Below are positions 42,443 through 51,838 of a stretch of DNA of 64,000 nt, one piece after another (the first letter of the stretch is position 1; each line of letters opens with the position of its first letter). Location: positions 186,001 to 250,000 of the forward strand of contig CAWEMY010000007.1 in assembly GCA_963810305.1 (NCBI GenBank). The letters are read 5' to 3'. This DNA is from JACDCA01 sp963810305 (GTDB lineage Bacteria; Acidobacteriota; Vicinamibacteria; Vicinamibacterales; 2-12-FULL-66-21). A program made the translations under genes and the position numbers. The notes under the pieces were generated by a model. That model ran no database searches and was not told the origin of the DNA. It worked only from the letters and a program-made list of their open reading frames with translations.

Positions 42443-43200
42443 CGCTTGAACGTGAAGCTGACCGACTGGGTCCGCTTCTCTCCAACCGTCACGGTCTGCG
42501 TCTGTGGAGGCATCTTCTCGTGCCACGCCTCGACGGTGTAGGTGCCGGCCGGAAGGTTCTTGAGCTCGAACTTCCCACCGTCCGACGTCACTGCAAAGAA
42601 CGGATGATCGAGGATCCCGCCGAACGACGTCATCCAGCCGTGTACGTCGCATTTGAACGGCACCATCACCTCTCGTGCCGTGAAGACCTCGGTGTTCTTC
42701 ATCCCCCTGATGTGCTGCCCGAAGTTGAACTCGCGATTCACGTTCGCCATCGCGTGGACGTTGTGGAGCGTATCGTCGCTGTTGGTGATCTCGATCGGCT
42801 GGCCCACACGTGCGCCGAACACGTGAGGAACGTAGCGGCAGCCCTGTTGATCGAGCTTCACCGGCTCGGTCGGCACGTCGAAGTAGTAGTTGCCGAGGCC
42901 GTCCTTCACATAGACGAAGACGTTGTCGAGACCACCGTTCTTCACCATGTAGGTCTCGGAGGTGATGCCTTCAGGGTTGACCTTCATGCAGGATGGATCG
43001 GCGTTGATCATCACCGTGGTGTTCGCCGGAGGGGCTCCTTCGAAGATCACCCGTCCGGTAATGTTGCCTGCCTTCGCCGTATCCACTTTCAGTGCGCCTG
43101 GCGGCGGGGCTGCGGGCGCGGCGCTCTTCTGATCGCCGCTGCACGCCGCGCAGGCGATTACCAAAGCGGCCACCACAGGCCGCATCCGCTTCAGTGTCAT
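42439..43200 (-). CDS. Cupredoxin-like/carboxypeptidase-regulatory lipoprotein
   Basis: 253 residues. Lipobox VIACAAC at about residue 20, then Ala/Pro linker. The central domain carries DDTLHNVHAMANV and VPFKCDVHGWMTSF, the spaced His, Cys, His and Met of a type I copper site. It ends in a beta-sandwich (GKFELKNLPAGTYTVEAWHE). The position directly upstream of ctaA-ctaB-ctaM suggests a periplasmic copper or electron-transfer role in oxidase assembly; this is inference. Confidence 0.85.
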   Translation of the reverse strand: MTLKRMRPVVAALVIACAACSGDQKSAAPAAPPPGALKVDTAKAGNITGRVIFEGAPPANTTVMINADPSCMKVNPEGITSETYMVKNGGLDNVFVYVKDGLGNYYFDVPTEPVKLDQQGCRYVPHVFGARVGQPIEITNSDDTLHNVHAMANVNREFNFGQHIRGMKNTEVFTAREVMVPFKCDVHGWMTSFGGILDHPFFAVTSDGGKFELKNLPAGTYTVEAWHEKMPPQTQTVTVGEKRTQSVSFTFKR

Positions 43201-43216
43201 GATCTTGACGATATTA

Positions 43217-44599
43217 TCACTGCGTCGTTGGGGCTCCGGCAGCGCGGAGCTTGCGCAGGATCCTGTCTTCGATCCAGTGTGAGTCCCACCATTCGACCGG
43301 GTTCACCATCTGGCCGTTGACGAGCATCGTGAAGTGGAGGTGGTCGCCTCCGGCCATGCCGGTCATGCCGCTGCGTCCGAGCTGCTGCTCCTTTTCGACC
43401 ATGTCGCCCGCCTTCACGTCGATCGACGAGAGGTGTGCGTAGAGTGACTGCACGCCCATCCCGTGATCGATGATCACGGCGTTGCCGTAGATCCCGAGCT
43501 CCTCCGCGAACAGGACCTTGCCGCGATTCGCCGCGACGATTGGCGTGCCGGCGTAGGAGGCGAGGTCGAATCCGAGGTGGATCTGCTGATCGACGTCCTT
43601 CCCCTTGTAGATGTAGGTCCGGTGATCCGCGAAAGCCGACTGCACGCCGGTATTGGTGAACGGGTGGAACACGGCGCCGTTCCACAGGATCGAAGGCGCG
43701 GTCTGTGACGCAAACGAGCCGATCTTCTCGTTGTTCTTGCGGCGGAGCTCGCCATTGATCACGAGAAACTTCTGCAGCGTATCGCCGGTCGGATTGACGT
43801 CCCGGGTACCTTCGAGGATCGCGGGAACGACCCGATCGAGGAAAGTATCGGCAAGCTCGATCCGGCTTTTCTTGAACGGTTTCGGGAAGACCCGGTAGTC
43901 GAAGTCCGCACGCGCCGAGTTGCCCGCCTCGTCGCGCGCAAACACCCGGATCGGGGTCTTGAGGTCCTGATCGTGACGCAGCGCGAAGAATGCGACCCGC
44001 ACCGCCGGGTCAGTGATGTTGATGTCCGCCAGCCCCGCCGCTCGCGCCGGATACCCCGGGTATTCGATGTCCCCGACCAGCACGCCGGACCTCACATCGT
44101 CCGGCGTGACGCGATAGACGACGGCTTCGGCTCCTCCGTGATTGACGAAGTGGTGACTGGAGACGACCGAGACGCGCGGGCGCTCGAGCCGCACCTGGAC
44201 GTCCTTCGAGGCGGATCCCGTCAGTGTCCTCAGCCCGAACAGGACCGGCCGTGACGCCGTGACGGTAATGCGCGCCGGGCCGGACTTCAGCTCGGGCACA
44301 TTCTCCCTGCCTACGGTCCGCGTGACCCGGATGACGTCCGCTCCTTCTTCCTTGACGTCCGCGCCAGCGTCTCCGAGGGAGTAGACCGGAAACGCCTTGC
44401 CGTTCTGCTCGACCGCGATCGTGAGCGTTTTCAGTTGCGGCGCCGGCGCTCCGACGAGAATCTCAACAGGCGTCGAGGCGCCGACGAATTTCTCAGGCTG
44501 TTTGAATTCGATCGCAGGCCCACCCATTCGGCCGGCGAACAGCCACGCACCGCCGAGAAGAACGAGGATGAGAACGAGGAGGCCGAGGACGTAACGCAT
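43217..44599 (-). CDS. M23-family metallopeptidase, membrane anchored
   Basis: 460 residues from ATG 44597-44599. An N-terminal transmembrane segment (YVLGLLVLILVLLGGAWLF) precedes about 270 residues of Ig-like beta domains, then the LytM/M23 fold. Zinc and catalytic residues are in HLGFDLASYAGTP, IIDHGMGVQSLYAHLSS and GDHLHFTMLV. Probably a peptidoglycan endopeptidase. It is first in the ctaA-ctaB unit, 16 nt before the cupredoxin gene. A longer frame to 44755 lacks a plausible signal. Confidence 0.9.
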   Translation of the reverse strand: MRYVLGLLVLILVLLGGAWLFAGRMGGPAIEFKQPEKFVGASTPVEILVGAPAPQLKTLTIAVEQNGKAFPVYSLGDAGADVKEEGADVIRVTRTVGRENVPELKSGPARITVTASRPVLFGLRTLTGSASKDVQVRLERPRVSVVSSHHFVNHGGAEAVVYRVTPDDVRSGVLVGDIEYPGYPARAAGLADINITDPAVRVAFFALRHDQDLKTPIRVFARDEAGNSARADFDYRVFPKPFKKSRIELADTFLDRVVPAILEGTRDVNPTGDTLQKFLVINGELRRKNNEKIGSFASQTAPSILWNGAVFHPFTNTGVQSAFADHRTYIYKGKDVDQQIHLGFDLASYAGTPIVAANRGKVLFAEELGIYGNAVIIDHGMGVQSLYAHLSSIDVKAGDMVEKEQQLGRSGMTGMAGGDHLHFTMLVNGQMVNPVEWWDSHWIEDRILRKLRAAGAPTTQ

Positions 44600-44615
44600 C
44601 CTGTGATCATAACGG

Positions 44616-44698
44616 GATGCGCGGGGCGCGGTGCGCTGTTCGCGGTGCGCAATGCGCGGAGGCGGACGGGATGCGGAATGCGGAGTGCGGGTGCGGCT
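44616..44698. repeat. Degenerate GC-rich heptad array (ATGCGGA-like)
   Basis: GCGGTGC, GCTGTTC, GCGGTGC, GCAATGC ... GATGCGG, AATGCGG, AGTGCGG, GTGCGGC in 7-nt spacing. It lies between the M23 start and the pyrophosphatase stop and overlaps the latter by 2 nt. Confidence 0.65.
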
Positions 44699-45248
44699 AA
44701 TGTCCGGTAGCGAGCTCGCCGCGCCGCAGCTTCCGGTAGAGGTCCAACGCTTCACGGATGATCTGAAGCGCTTCGGCTGGGCCGAGCATATCTTCCACGA
44801 TCACCTGTTTGTGTTCCAACGACTTGTAGTCCTCGAAAAAACGCCGGACCTCGCGGAGAACGTGCCCCGGGAGTTCGGCTTTGTCCCTGTAATCAGCGAA
44901 CGCAGGATCGCGCACCGACACGGCCACGATCTTGTCGTCAATACCCTTCTCGTCGCGCATCCGCATAACCCCGATGGCCCGAGCCTCCACGATCGTCAAG
45001 GGATAGACCGGCTCTTGACTGAGCACCAGGGCGTCCAGCGGGTCGCCGTCGTCACAGTACGTTCGCGGGATGAATCCGTAGTCGGCAGGATAGTAGACCG
45101 CGCTGTGAAGGACGCGATCCAGCCGCAGAAGGCCAGTCTCCTTATCGAGTTCGTACTTGTTCTTGCTCCCTTTCGGGATTTCGATAATGACTGGAAATGC
45201 AGACTCGATCAGCGCATCGTCTACGTAGTTGTCGTGCCACGGATGCAT
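44697..45248 (-). CDS. ppa: Inorganic pyrophosphatase (family I)
   Basis: 183 residues. Hydrolyses pyrophosphate in the cytoplasm. Signature metal site DDGDPLDALVL plus IPKGSKNKYELDKETGLLRLDR in two parts and the VYYPADYGFIPRTY segment. Complete and of usual length. Confidence 0.95.
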   Translation of the reverse strand: MHPWHDNYVDDALIESAFPVIIEIPKGSKNKYELDKETGLLRLDRVLHSAVYYPADYGFIPRTYCDDGDPLDALVLSQEPVYPLTIVEARAIGVMRMRDEKGIDDKIVAVSVRDPAFADYRDKAELPGHVLREVRRFFEDYKSLEHKQVIVEDMLGPAEALQIIREALDLYRKLRRGELATGH

Positions 45249-45349
45249 CGCAGTTCTCGATCAGTGTAGCTCGGGGCGTCCGGTAATCACGGGGCGGTAT
45301 CGCGCCGATGCAGTTCGCAGGGCCATAGCCCTCGTTCTCTTGGTCGTGT

Positions 45350-45379
45350 TTGACCCTTGCCGCACCCGGCTGGTAAAAT
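45350..45379 (+). promoter_or_regulatory. Promoter of tRNA-Glu
   Basis: TTGACC (45350-45355) and TAAAAT (45374-45379), spacer 18 nt. Predicted start is about 10-15 nt upstream of the tRNA 5' end. Confidence 0.7.
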
Positions 45380-45399
45380 CAAGGTTTCCTGCGGCCTGT

Positions 45400-45471
45400 G
45401 CCGGTATCGTCTAGGGGTCAGGACACGTGGTTCTCAGCCACGGGACCGGGGTTCGAATCCCCGTACCGGTA
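45400..45471 (+). tRNA. tRNA-Glu (CTC)
   Basis: Complete cloverleaf of 72 nt: acceptor GCCGGTA/TACCGGT, anticodon stem CGTGG/CCACG with loop TTCTCAG (anticodon CTC at 45433-45435), T arm with GGGGTTCGAATCCCC and discriminator A at 45471. CCA is not encoded. No integrase or duplicated 3' end was seen nearby. Confidence 0.97.
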
Positions 45472-45665
45472 TACCAACTCCTTTCCGCCAAGATCGTGAT
45501 CACCGCCGGGAGTTCCTGGCTCCCTTCGGGGCTGCCCGCCTATCACAATGTCAATTCGTCCTGACCTTGGCCATTGCGCTGAAAAAGCCAGCTTGCTTCG
45601 GCTGAAGCTTCGCGGCCGCGACGCTTTCTTGTTGTGCCCGCCACTTTCGTCGCGGTTTCCTGGCG

Positions 45666-47366
45666 TCAGCGGCCAGCAGACTGCAGGAACCGTTGCGCTG
45701 CGCGTAGCTCGGGGCGATCGGGATCAGCGCTCTTCCACATCTCAATCAGGCGCGAGTACTGTGCCCTGGCAGTGGCTGTATCGCCCATTGCTTCGGCAGC
45801 CCGTGCGACACCGGCGATCGCCTTGGGGCGGCCAGGCGTGCGTCGCAGCGCCTGCTCGAAGTGCTTGCGCGCGTCCGCGGGCCTTCCCATGTCCATCAAC
45901 ATCGATCCAGAGAGCTCATGGGCGGGAATGACCGGATACGGCGGCTGCGACAGGCTGTCGATTGAATCCTCGATCGCCGCCGCGGCCTCCATCTCCTTCA
46001 TCGCACCCGCCGCGTCGCCCGCGGCATGCGCGGCCGCCGCGGCCGCTTCTCGCGCCTGAATCGTCAGAATCTGCTGCACGAACGGATGCTGGCCCGGGGC
46101 GCTCGCCCGCTCTGCCATCTCGGCCGCCTTGGCCTTTGCCGTGGCAGCGTCCTTCCGGCTGGCCGCCGCCATCACCTCGAGCTGCAGCTTCATCACCGCA
46201 AAATCGCTCGAACGCGCGATAAATGGCAACGTCGGCACCTCGCCCCATGATTCCGATTCGACGATGAATCGGACCAGCGTGTCGAAGTACCCGTAGAGCA
46301 CGCGATCGGGCAATGCGAAAATCGTTCGGCCACGCACATGGCGGGCCTGGAGATCTTGCGAGTCTGGAGCGGTCGTTCGGTTCACGATCGCTGCGTACTG
46401 GTCGCGAAACAGATCGACCGTCTTTTTCGCATCCCTGTAGCGGCCCAGTTGAAGGTAGTTGTAAGAGAGGTAGTTGAGCGCGTGGAAGTCTCGCAACTCT
46501 CCAGGCTCTCCGCTGGCCTTTACATCGTCGTTCGAGATCTTCCACGCGTTCTCGTTGGTCGCCGCCGCTTCGTCCCAATACCCGAGGCGCGTGAAGATGT
46601 GCGACGGCATGTGGTAGGCATGCGGCACGGCAGCGGCCGTCCTGGCGTACGTGCGCGCAGCCGCCAGGCCGCTTTTCGCATGAACGGGGTCATCGTAGGC
46701 GTGAATGAGATAGTGCAGCACTCCCGGATGCTGCTTGTCGTGCGCGTAGACCGATTCAAAAAGGGCGACCGCGCGGCCCTGCATCTCGAATCCTTTTGTC
46801 CCTTCTCTGATGCTGGCGAGGATCGAGAGACCATAAAACAACGTCGTCTCATCATCGGGATACTTCGCGTGCGTGGCGGCCATGTGATCCCGGTACGCCT
46901 CGTCGCGCGCCTGCTTGGGACCCGCGCCGGCATCTTTGTAAAGCGCGGCTGTAGCCAGGAGATACATGTGTTCCCGATCGTTCTGCGACCGAGCTTTGAG
47001 GCCCTTCTGCACGTACATCCATGCCGCTACTTCGTCCGCGCGCGAAGGCGCATCCCAGAACGGGTGGTTGTAGGTCATGGCCGCGCCCCAGTAGGCCATG
47101 GCGCAGTCGGGATCCGCTTTCTGGATCTCCTGAAACTGGGTGAGGGCCCGCGCGTACCAGAAGTTATGGAGAACGGCCAACGCGCGATCGAATCTGGCTT
47201 GCACGGACGGAGCGCACGACGTCTCCATATGTGCTTTTCCAACACCTTCGGAACCGTGGCCGTGCTGAGCGAGCAGCGCCGAGGCGCCAAGCGATGCGAC
47301 ACACGCCGCGGCCATGGCTCGACCGAGACGCGATACCCTCGGGGAATGTCGATCGATGGCTCCCAT
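45666..47366 (-). CDS. Secreted TPR-repeat protein
   Basis: 566 residues. An N-terminal signal or anchor (AAACVASLGASALLAQHG) is followed by repeated helical pairs such as FDRALAVLHNFWYARALTQF, MAYWGAAMTYNHPFW, HPGVLHYLIHAYDDP, HAYHMPSHIFTRLGYW and ADARKHFEQALRRTPG. The His-rich YHMPSHIF segment recurs in this TPR family. No enzymatic domain. Probably periplasmic. Function unknown. Confidence 0.85.
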   Translation of the reverse strand: MGAIDRHSPRVSRLGRAMAAACVASLGASALLAQHGHGSEGVGKAHMETSCAPSVQARFDRALAVLHNFWYARALTQFQEIQKADPDCAMAYWGAAMTYNHPFWDAPSRADEVAAWMYVQKGLKARSQNDREHMYLLATAALYKDAGAGPKQARDEAYRDHMAATHAKYPDDETTLFYGLSILASIREGTKGFEMQGRAVALFESVYAHDKQHPGVLHYLIHAYDDPVHAKSGLAAARTYARTAAAVPHAYHMPSHIFTRLGYWDEAAATNENAWKISNDDVKASGEPGELRDFHALNYLSYNYLQLGRYRDAKKTVDLFRDQYAAIVNRTTAPDSQDLQARHVRGRTIFALPDRVLYGYFDTLVRFIVESESWGEVPTLPFIARSSDFAVMKLQLEVMAAASRKDAATAKAKAAEMAERASAPGQHPFVQQILTIQAREAAAAAAHAAGDAAGAMKEMEAAAAIEDSIDSLSQPPYPVIPAHELSGSMLMDMGRPADARKHFEQALRRTPGRPKAIAGVARAAEAMGDTATARAQYSRLIEMWKSADPDRPELRAAQRFLQSAGR

Positions 47367-47750
47367 GATGGTGTCCTTCTGACGAGTTCAGCGACCGCGC
47401 GGCCTCAGCGTCAACCCTAACGTCCCGCTGCTGCAGGACCGGCGTGCTCGGTCAGATAGGCGACGAGCGCGGCCTGTGCGATGACGCGATCGTTTATGCC
47501 CGTCAGGTTAGCAGAGTTGGTCGGCCTCGTTCGGCGACGTTGCGTCGCGCGCCTTCAGGCCGCAATCCCGCAGAATTTCACGTTCCAACCCTTCGCGTAA
47601 CCCCGTACCGGTACCACTCCTCACGCATTGATCAGTCCTCGGGGTCACAGCGCACATACGCTCGGGCGTGACGTTCACACGCACCAGTCGGTGACGAAGT
47701 CGATTGCCGCAACGATCGTCATATCGCTGCTCGTATAAACTCGACGCCTC
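47367..47750. other. Intergenic region, possible short gene remnant
   Basis: No complete gene. On the minus strand 47417-47505 reads LTGINDRVIAQAALVAYLTE then HAGPAAAGR and a stop, which looks protein-like but has no start or domain; it could be a remnant of a C terminus. TATAAA at 47734-47739, 11 nt before the kinase GTG, may be a -10 box giving a very short leader. Confidence 0.3.
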
Positions 47751-50471
47751 GTGAATCTAAAACCCGGAACTCGACTCGGCATCTACGAGGTGCTCGAGCC
47801 CATCGGCGCAGGCGGAATGGGCGAGGTGTATCGCGCGCGCGATACGAGACTGGGACGAACTGTTGCACTCAAGGTTCTGCCAGACTCCGTCGCAGTCGAT
47901 CCCGAGCGCCTCTCCAGGTTCCGCCGTGAAGCGCAGATCCTCGCCGCGCTGAATCATCCGCACATCGCGGCGGTCTACGGACTCGAAGAAGCGAACGGGC
48001 ACCTCGCGATCGGCATGGAACTCGTCGAAGGCGAGGGACTCGATGAGCGCATCGCGCGCGGCACAGTGCCGCTCGACGACGCGATCGGCATCATGCGGCA
48101 GATGGCCGAAGCGCTCGAAGCCGCCCACGAGCGCGGGATCATTCATCGCGATCTGAAGCCGGCCAACGTGCGTCTGACGCGCGACGGGAGTGTCAAGATC
48201 CTCGATTTCGGACTCGCGAAAGCATGGGAGGCCGAATCGTCGGGCTCCGGATCCGCATCTGACGCAGCAACCCTCGCGCATCACTCGACAACGGCCGGCA
48301 TGATCCTCGGGACGGCGGCTTACATGGCGCCCGAGCAGGCCCGAGGACTTCCTGTCGACAAACGCGCAGACATCTGGGCCTTCGGCGTCGTCTGCTACGA
48401 GCTGCTCTGCGGCCGTGCGCCCTTCGGCGGGGCAACACTCAGCGACACACTCGCCGCCGTCCTTAAACAGGAAGTTGACTTCAACGCGCTGCCGCCACGC
48501 ACACCGCATGCGATTCGCGCGCTGCTGTCGCGTTGTCTACAGCGTGATCCGAAATCACGGCTGCGCGACATCGGTGAAGCGCGGATTGTGCTGGCGAGTC
48601 CATCGGCGCTGGACGTCATGCCGCCAACGAGTCGCGTCGATCGGTCGTGGACGTCCCGCCGTCGGCTCCCGATCGCACTCGTCGCGTTGATCGCCGGCGT
48701 TGCAGGGTGGGCGTTGTCCTCCCGCGCGCCGTGGTCGTTCTCACGAACGCAGCAATCGGACGCCCGGCTGCTGACGCTGGGCATCGATGCGGGCGCCGGC
48801 ACGCAGACTGCGGGCGTTGGATGGGTCGGTCTCAACTGGATCGGTCCAACCGCGGTTCTATCGCCGGACGGTCAGAAGCTGGTTTTCATCGCACGCGGAC
48901 CATCCGGCGGTCTCTGGCAGCTCTTTGCCCGACGCCTCGACGAGTTGAAGGCGACACCGCTTGCCGGCACTGAAGGAGCGTACGCGCCGTTCTTCTCACC
49001 CGACGGAAACTCTGTCGGGTTCTTTGCAAATGGACAGTTGTCGAAGGTCGCGCTGGAGGGAGGAACCGTGACGCGTCTCTGCCCCGCCGAAGATGCGCGC
49101 GGTGGCGCGTGGAGCGACGACGGTCTGATCGTGTTCTCACCCAGACCCGACGGTCCGCTCTTCAGCGTATCCTCGGACGGCGGGACCCCCTCGCAGCTCA
49201 CGACGCTCGATAAGGCGTCTAGTGAGACGACGCACCGGTGGCCACAGTTTCTTCCGGGCAGCAGGACGGTCATCTTTACGGCGCACCCGGCATCGGCTGT
49301 CGCCGGCAACCTAATCGCTCAGACGGCCGACGGCCGGCGCACGGTACTTCACCAAGGCGGTCTCTTCGCGCGATACGCACCGACCGGACACTTACTGTAC
49401 GTGAACGAAGGGAAGCTGTTTGCCGCACCATTCGACGTGAACCGACTCGCGGTCACCGGTCGCGCCGTAGCCGTGGTCGACGAGGTGGCGCACACGTTGA
49501 TCAATGGGACCGCGCAGTACTCGCTCTCGAACACCGGACTCCTGACGTACCGGCGGGCGCGCAGCCGAAATCGTGTGATCGAGTGGATGGACCCATCCGG
49601 CCAGACGCGTCCGCTGCGCACCGCCCCCGCGGAGTACCAGGAAGCGCGGATCTCGTTCGACGACACGCGGCTGCTGTTCGTGATCGGCGATGGCTCGCAG
49701 TCGGACATCTGGGCCTACGACATCGCGCGTGATGCGATGACGCGCCTCACGTTCCATGACGACAACGACTGGTCTCCTGTCTGGTCGCCTGACGGGAAAT
49801 GGATCGCGTATTCGTCGTGGCGCTCGGACGTCGGAACCTTCAATCTGTTCGTGCAGCGCGCTTCCGGCGGGGGCGAGCCGCAACGCCTCCTGACGAGCAG
49901 GAACCGCCAGCTGCCCATGGAGTGGCATCGCGACGGAAAGCAGCTCCTCTTCCTGGAAAACCGGCCCGGCACTGGGGCGGACCTGATGGTCGTTCCCGTG
50001 GAGGTCACGGCCGACGGTACCGTGAAGGCTGGGGAAGTCAGACCGGTGGTGGACAGTGTGTCGGACGAGTCTGGAGCGGCCTTCTCGCCCGATGGCAAGT
50101 GGCTCGCCTACGCATCGGACGAATCGGGCAGACGCGAGGTGCACGTCAAGCCGTTCCCGGGCCCCGGCGGACGATGGCAGGTCTCCACCGAAGGCGCCGA
50201 ATGGGTGGAATGGCGTTCGAGCGGTCACATCTTCTACGGACGGTCCGAGGAAGTCGTGATGCGAGTCTCGTATCGCGTTGATGGGAGCACGTTTGTCGCC
50301 GAGAAGCCGCAGGTATGGATGCGGATCCCCGCGGGGGTGTCGTGGGTCGATCCGTCGATGGATGGCACGCGCGCTGCGATCATCCGCGCGGAGGATGCGC
50401 GGCCGGAGGCCATAGTGCTCGTGGTGAACTTCTTCGATCAGCTCCGCCGGGTTGTGCCGGCTCCGAAGTAA
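47751..50471 (+). CDS. Ser/Thr protein kinase with C-terminal PD40/TolB propeller (2)
   Basis: 906 residues, same plan as the kinase at 37398: GAGGMGEVYRARD, Lys41, HRDLKPANV (Asp134), DFG 152-154 and APEQARG. A transmembrane helix lies near 302-322 (LPIALVALIAGVAGWALSS). A beta-propeller follows (LSPDGQKLVFIARG, PVWSPDGKWIAYSSWR, FSPDGKWLAYASDESGRREV). Kinase residues occupy identical positions in both proteins, so they are paralogues. GTG start with no clear Shine-Dalgarno. Confidence 0.93.
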   Translation: MNLKPGTRLGIYEVLEPIGAGGMGEVYRARDTRLGRTVALKVLPDSVAVDPERLSRFRREAQILAALNHPHIAAVYGLEEANGHLAIGMELVEGEGLDERIARGTVPLDDAIGIMRQMAEALEAAHERGIIHRDLKPANVRLTRDGSVKILDFGLAKAWEAESSGSGSASDAATLAHHSTTAGMILGTAAYMAPEQARGLPVDKRADIWAFGVVCYELLCGRAPFGGATLSDTLAAVLKQEVDFNALPPRTPHAIRALLSRCLQRDPKSRLRDIGEARIVLASPSALDVMPPTSRVDRSWTSRRRLPIALVALIAGVAGWALSSRAPWSFSRTQQSDARLLTLGIDAGAGTQTAGVGWVGLNWIGPTAVLSPDGQKLVFIARGPSGGLWQLFARRLDELKATPLAGTEGAYAPFFSPDGNSVGFFANGQLSKVALEGGTVTRLCPAEDARGGAWSDDGLIVFSPRPDGPLFSVSSDGGTPSQLTTLDKASSETTHRWPQFLPGSRTVIFTAHPASAVAGNLIAQTADGRRTVLHQGGLFARYAPTGHLLYVNEGKLFAAPFDVNRLAVTGRAVAVVDEVAHTLINGTAQYSLSNTGLLTYRRARSRNRVIEWMDPSGQTRPLRTAPAEYQEARISFDDTRLLFVIGDGSQSDIWAYDIARDAMTRLTFHDDNDWSPVWSPDGKWIAYSSWRSDVGTFNLFVQRASGGGEPQRLLTSRNRQLPMEWHRDGKQLLFLENRPGTGADLMVVPVEVTADGTVKAGEVRPVVDSVSDESGAAFSPDGKWLAYASDESGRREVHVKPFPGPGGRWQVSTEGAEWVEWRSSGHIFYGRSEEVVMRVSYRVDGSTFVAEKPQVWMRIPAGVSWVDPSMDGTRAAIIRAEDARPEAIVLVVNFFDQLRRVVPAPK

Positions 50472-50787
50472 GCCGCTACGTTTGAACGCGACGCTTAGGG
50501 AGCAAATCATCCGCGCGAGCCCAAGCGATTGAGACGGTCGCGAGTAATCATTTAATAAACCGTCCAAGACGCACGCGGCGGACGAGACTCGAATCGAACG
50601 GCCTTGGGCTCCGTCTTGACATGACGACGGACAAACAATTCCGCATCCTCAAGCGCTTTGATCAGGTTCGCTGGTTGTGCTGCCTGGCCGTTGAACGCAA
50701 AACAGTGCGGCCGATCGAAGGACTGACTTCGCGGCGACGCGGCGCGTGCGCGCGCACCGCGGGCGGACGGTTTGGCGCGTTTGCTGA
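50472..50787. other. Intergenic region without recognisable feature
   Basis: 316 bp between the kinase and the convergent GntR gene. An AT-rich stretch (ATTTAATAAA) is near 50550. No open frame with protein-like content, no terminator with a U-run and no tRNA fold were found. Confidence 0.4.
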
Positions 50788-51210
50788 CTAGCCCTCGTAA
50801 GCGATGAAGATCGGATTTCCATCCGGATCGCGCACCGCGAGCGTGCGCGACGGGTACTGCGCCTCACGCATGACGCGCAGGATATCGAAGCGTGGGTGTG
50901 CAGAGGGCGCGACGATGTGCATGCGCGCACCACGGCGCCCCCGAATCAGGCCTCGCGCCTTCAGCTCGTCATACGCAGTCAGCACGGTATTGCGCGAAAC
51001 ATGGAGCGTCCGGGCGAGGACGCGCGATGACGGCAGTTGGGTGCTGTGCACCACTTGGCCGATCTCGATCGCGTGTTGGAGCTGACGGACAATCTGGAGT
51101 GACAGCGGAATACCGCATGCGCGATCGATCGCGAACTGGCCCTTCAACTGGATCTTTACGCCCACCACGACGATGGGAGAGTATCGCAGCTGGAGAGGAG
51201 CTGTCATCAT
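50788..51210 (-). CDS. GntR (YtrA-like) regulator with VOC-like tail
   Basis: 140 residues. The winged-helix GntR domain runs from IPLSLQIVRQLQHAIEIGQV through LPSSRVLARTLHVSRNTVLT to GLIRGRRGARMHI. A short tail, SRTLAVRDPDGNPIFIAYEG, resembles the last strand of VOC/glyoxalase domains. The ATG at 51208-51210 shares CATG with the divergent VOC gene start. GTG 51165 is an alternative start that would leave 43 nt between genes. It probably controls the VOC gene and itself. Confidence 0.85.
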   Translation of the reverse strand: MMTAPLQLRYSPIVVVGVKIQLKGQFAIDRACGIPLSLQIVRQLQHAIEIGQVVHSTQLPSSRVLARTLHVSRNTVLTAYDELKARGLIRGRRGARMHIVAPSAHPRFDILRVMREAQYPSRTLAVRDPDGNPIFIAYEG

Positions 51211-51661
51211 GATCTACGGGGGCAACGCAACCGTCTACGTCTCCGACATGGACAAGGCCATCCGGTTCTACAGCGAGGTGCTCGGACTCCAGCTGACGAA
51301 CCGCTTTGCGAACCACTGGGCCACCGTCCAGGCAGGGAAGAGCCTGGTCATCGGCCTGCATCCCAGGAGAACTGGAAGCCCGGCGCCGGGAACGAGAGGC
51401 TCGGTGCAGATCGGCCTCGTCCTGGCGCAGGATCATTCGATCGAGCAGTTTGCGGATCGCCTGCGAAAGCACGGCGTCGCGATCAGCGAGATCATCGAGT
51501 CGGAGGCGGGTAACTACATCAACTTCGAGGACCCCGACGGCAACCTGATCTACGTCGGCGACTGGGACCCGGACTTCGACGCGCGCCCCGGAGAGCCGCT
51601 GGAGGAGCGCCTGGCCCGCCAGCGCGAAGAGGCCGTGAGCGCATCATCGCTCAAGGGCTGA
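51209..51661 (+). CDS. VOC/glyoxalase-family protein
   Basis: 150 residues, paired beta-alpha-beta-beta-beta modules: GNATVYVSDMDKAIRFYSEV, LGLQLTNRFANHW, VQIGLVLAQDHS and INFEDPDGNLIYVGDWD. Substrate unknown; glyoxalase, dioxygenase and resistance proteins share this fold. ATG 51209 has GAGGAG 8 nt upstream. Confidence 0.88.
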   Translation: MIYGGNATVYVSDMDKAIRFYSEVLGLQLTNRFANHWATVQAGKSLVIGLHPRRTGSPAPGTRGSVQIGLVLAQDHSIEQFADRLRKHGVAISEIIESEAGNYINFEDPDGNLIYVGDWDPDFDARPGEPLEERLARQREEAVSASSLKG

Positions 51662-51838
51662 CTCGGTCTGGACCAGAGAGGCCGCGAGCATGCCGTCCTC
51701 GGCCGGAACGAGGTAACACGCGGCGCGCCCCGATCGCGCTCGACGGCGTACCTCAGACTTGGACGCTCCACTGCCAACCCGTCCGGGCGGATCAAGGCTG
51801 TGCTGAGGGCTATACTCAAGGAAGGCTCGTAAACAGCC

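Noticed and set aside
45400..45560. tRNA-Glu as an integration site for a mobile island
   Set aside because: No integrase, no duplicated tRNA 3' end and no change in gene type on either side were found.
50580..50640. Possible tRNA remnant or promoter (TTGACA near 50615)
   Set aside because: The T-arm-like bases do not pair and there is no -10 box at suitable spacing.
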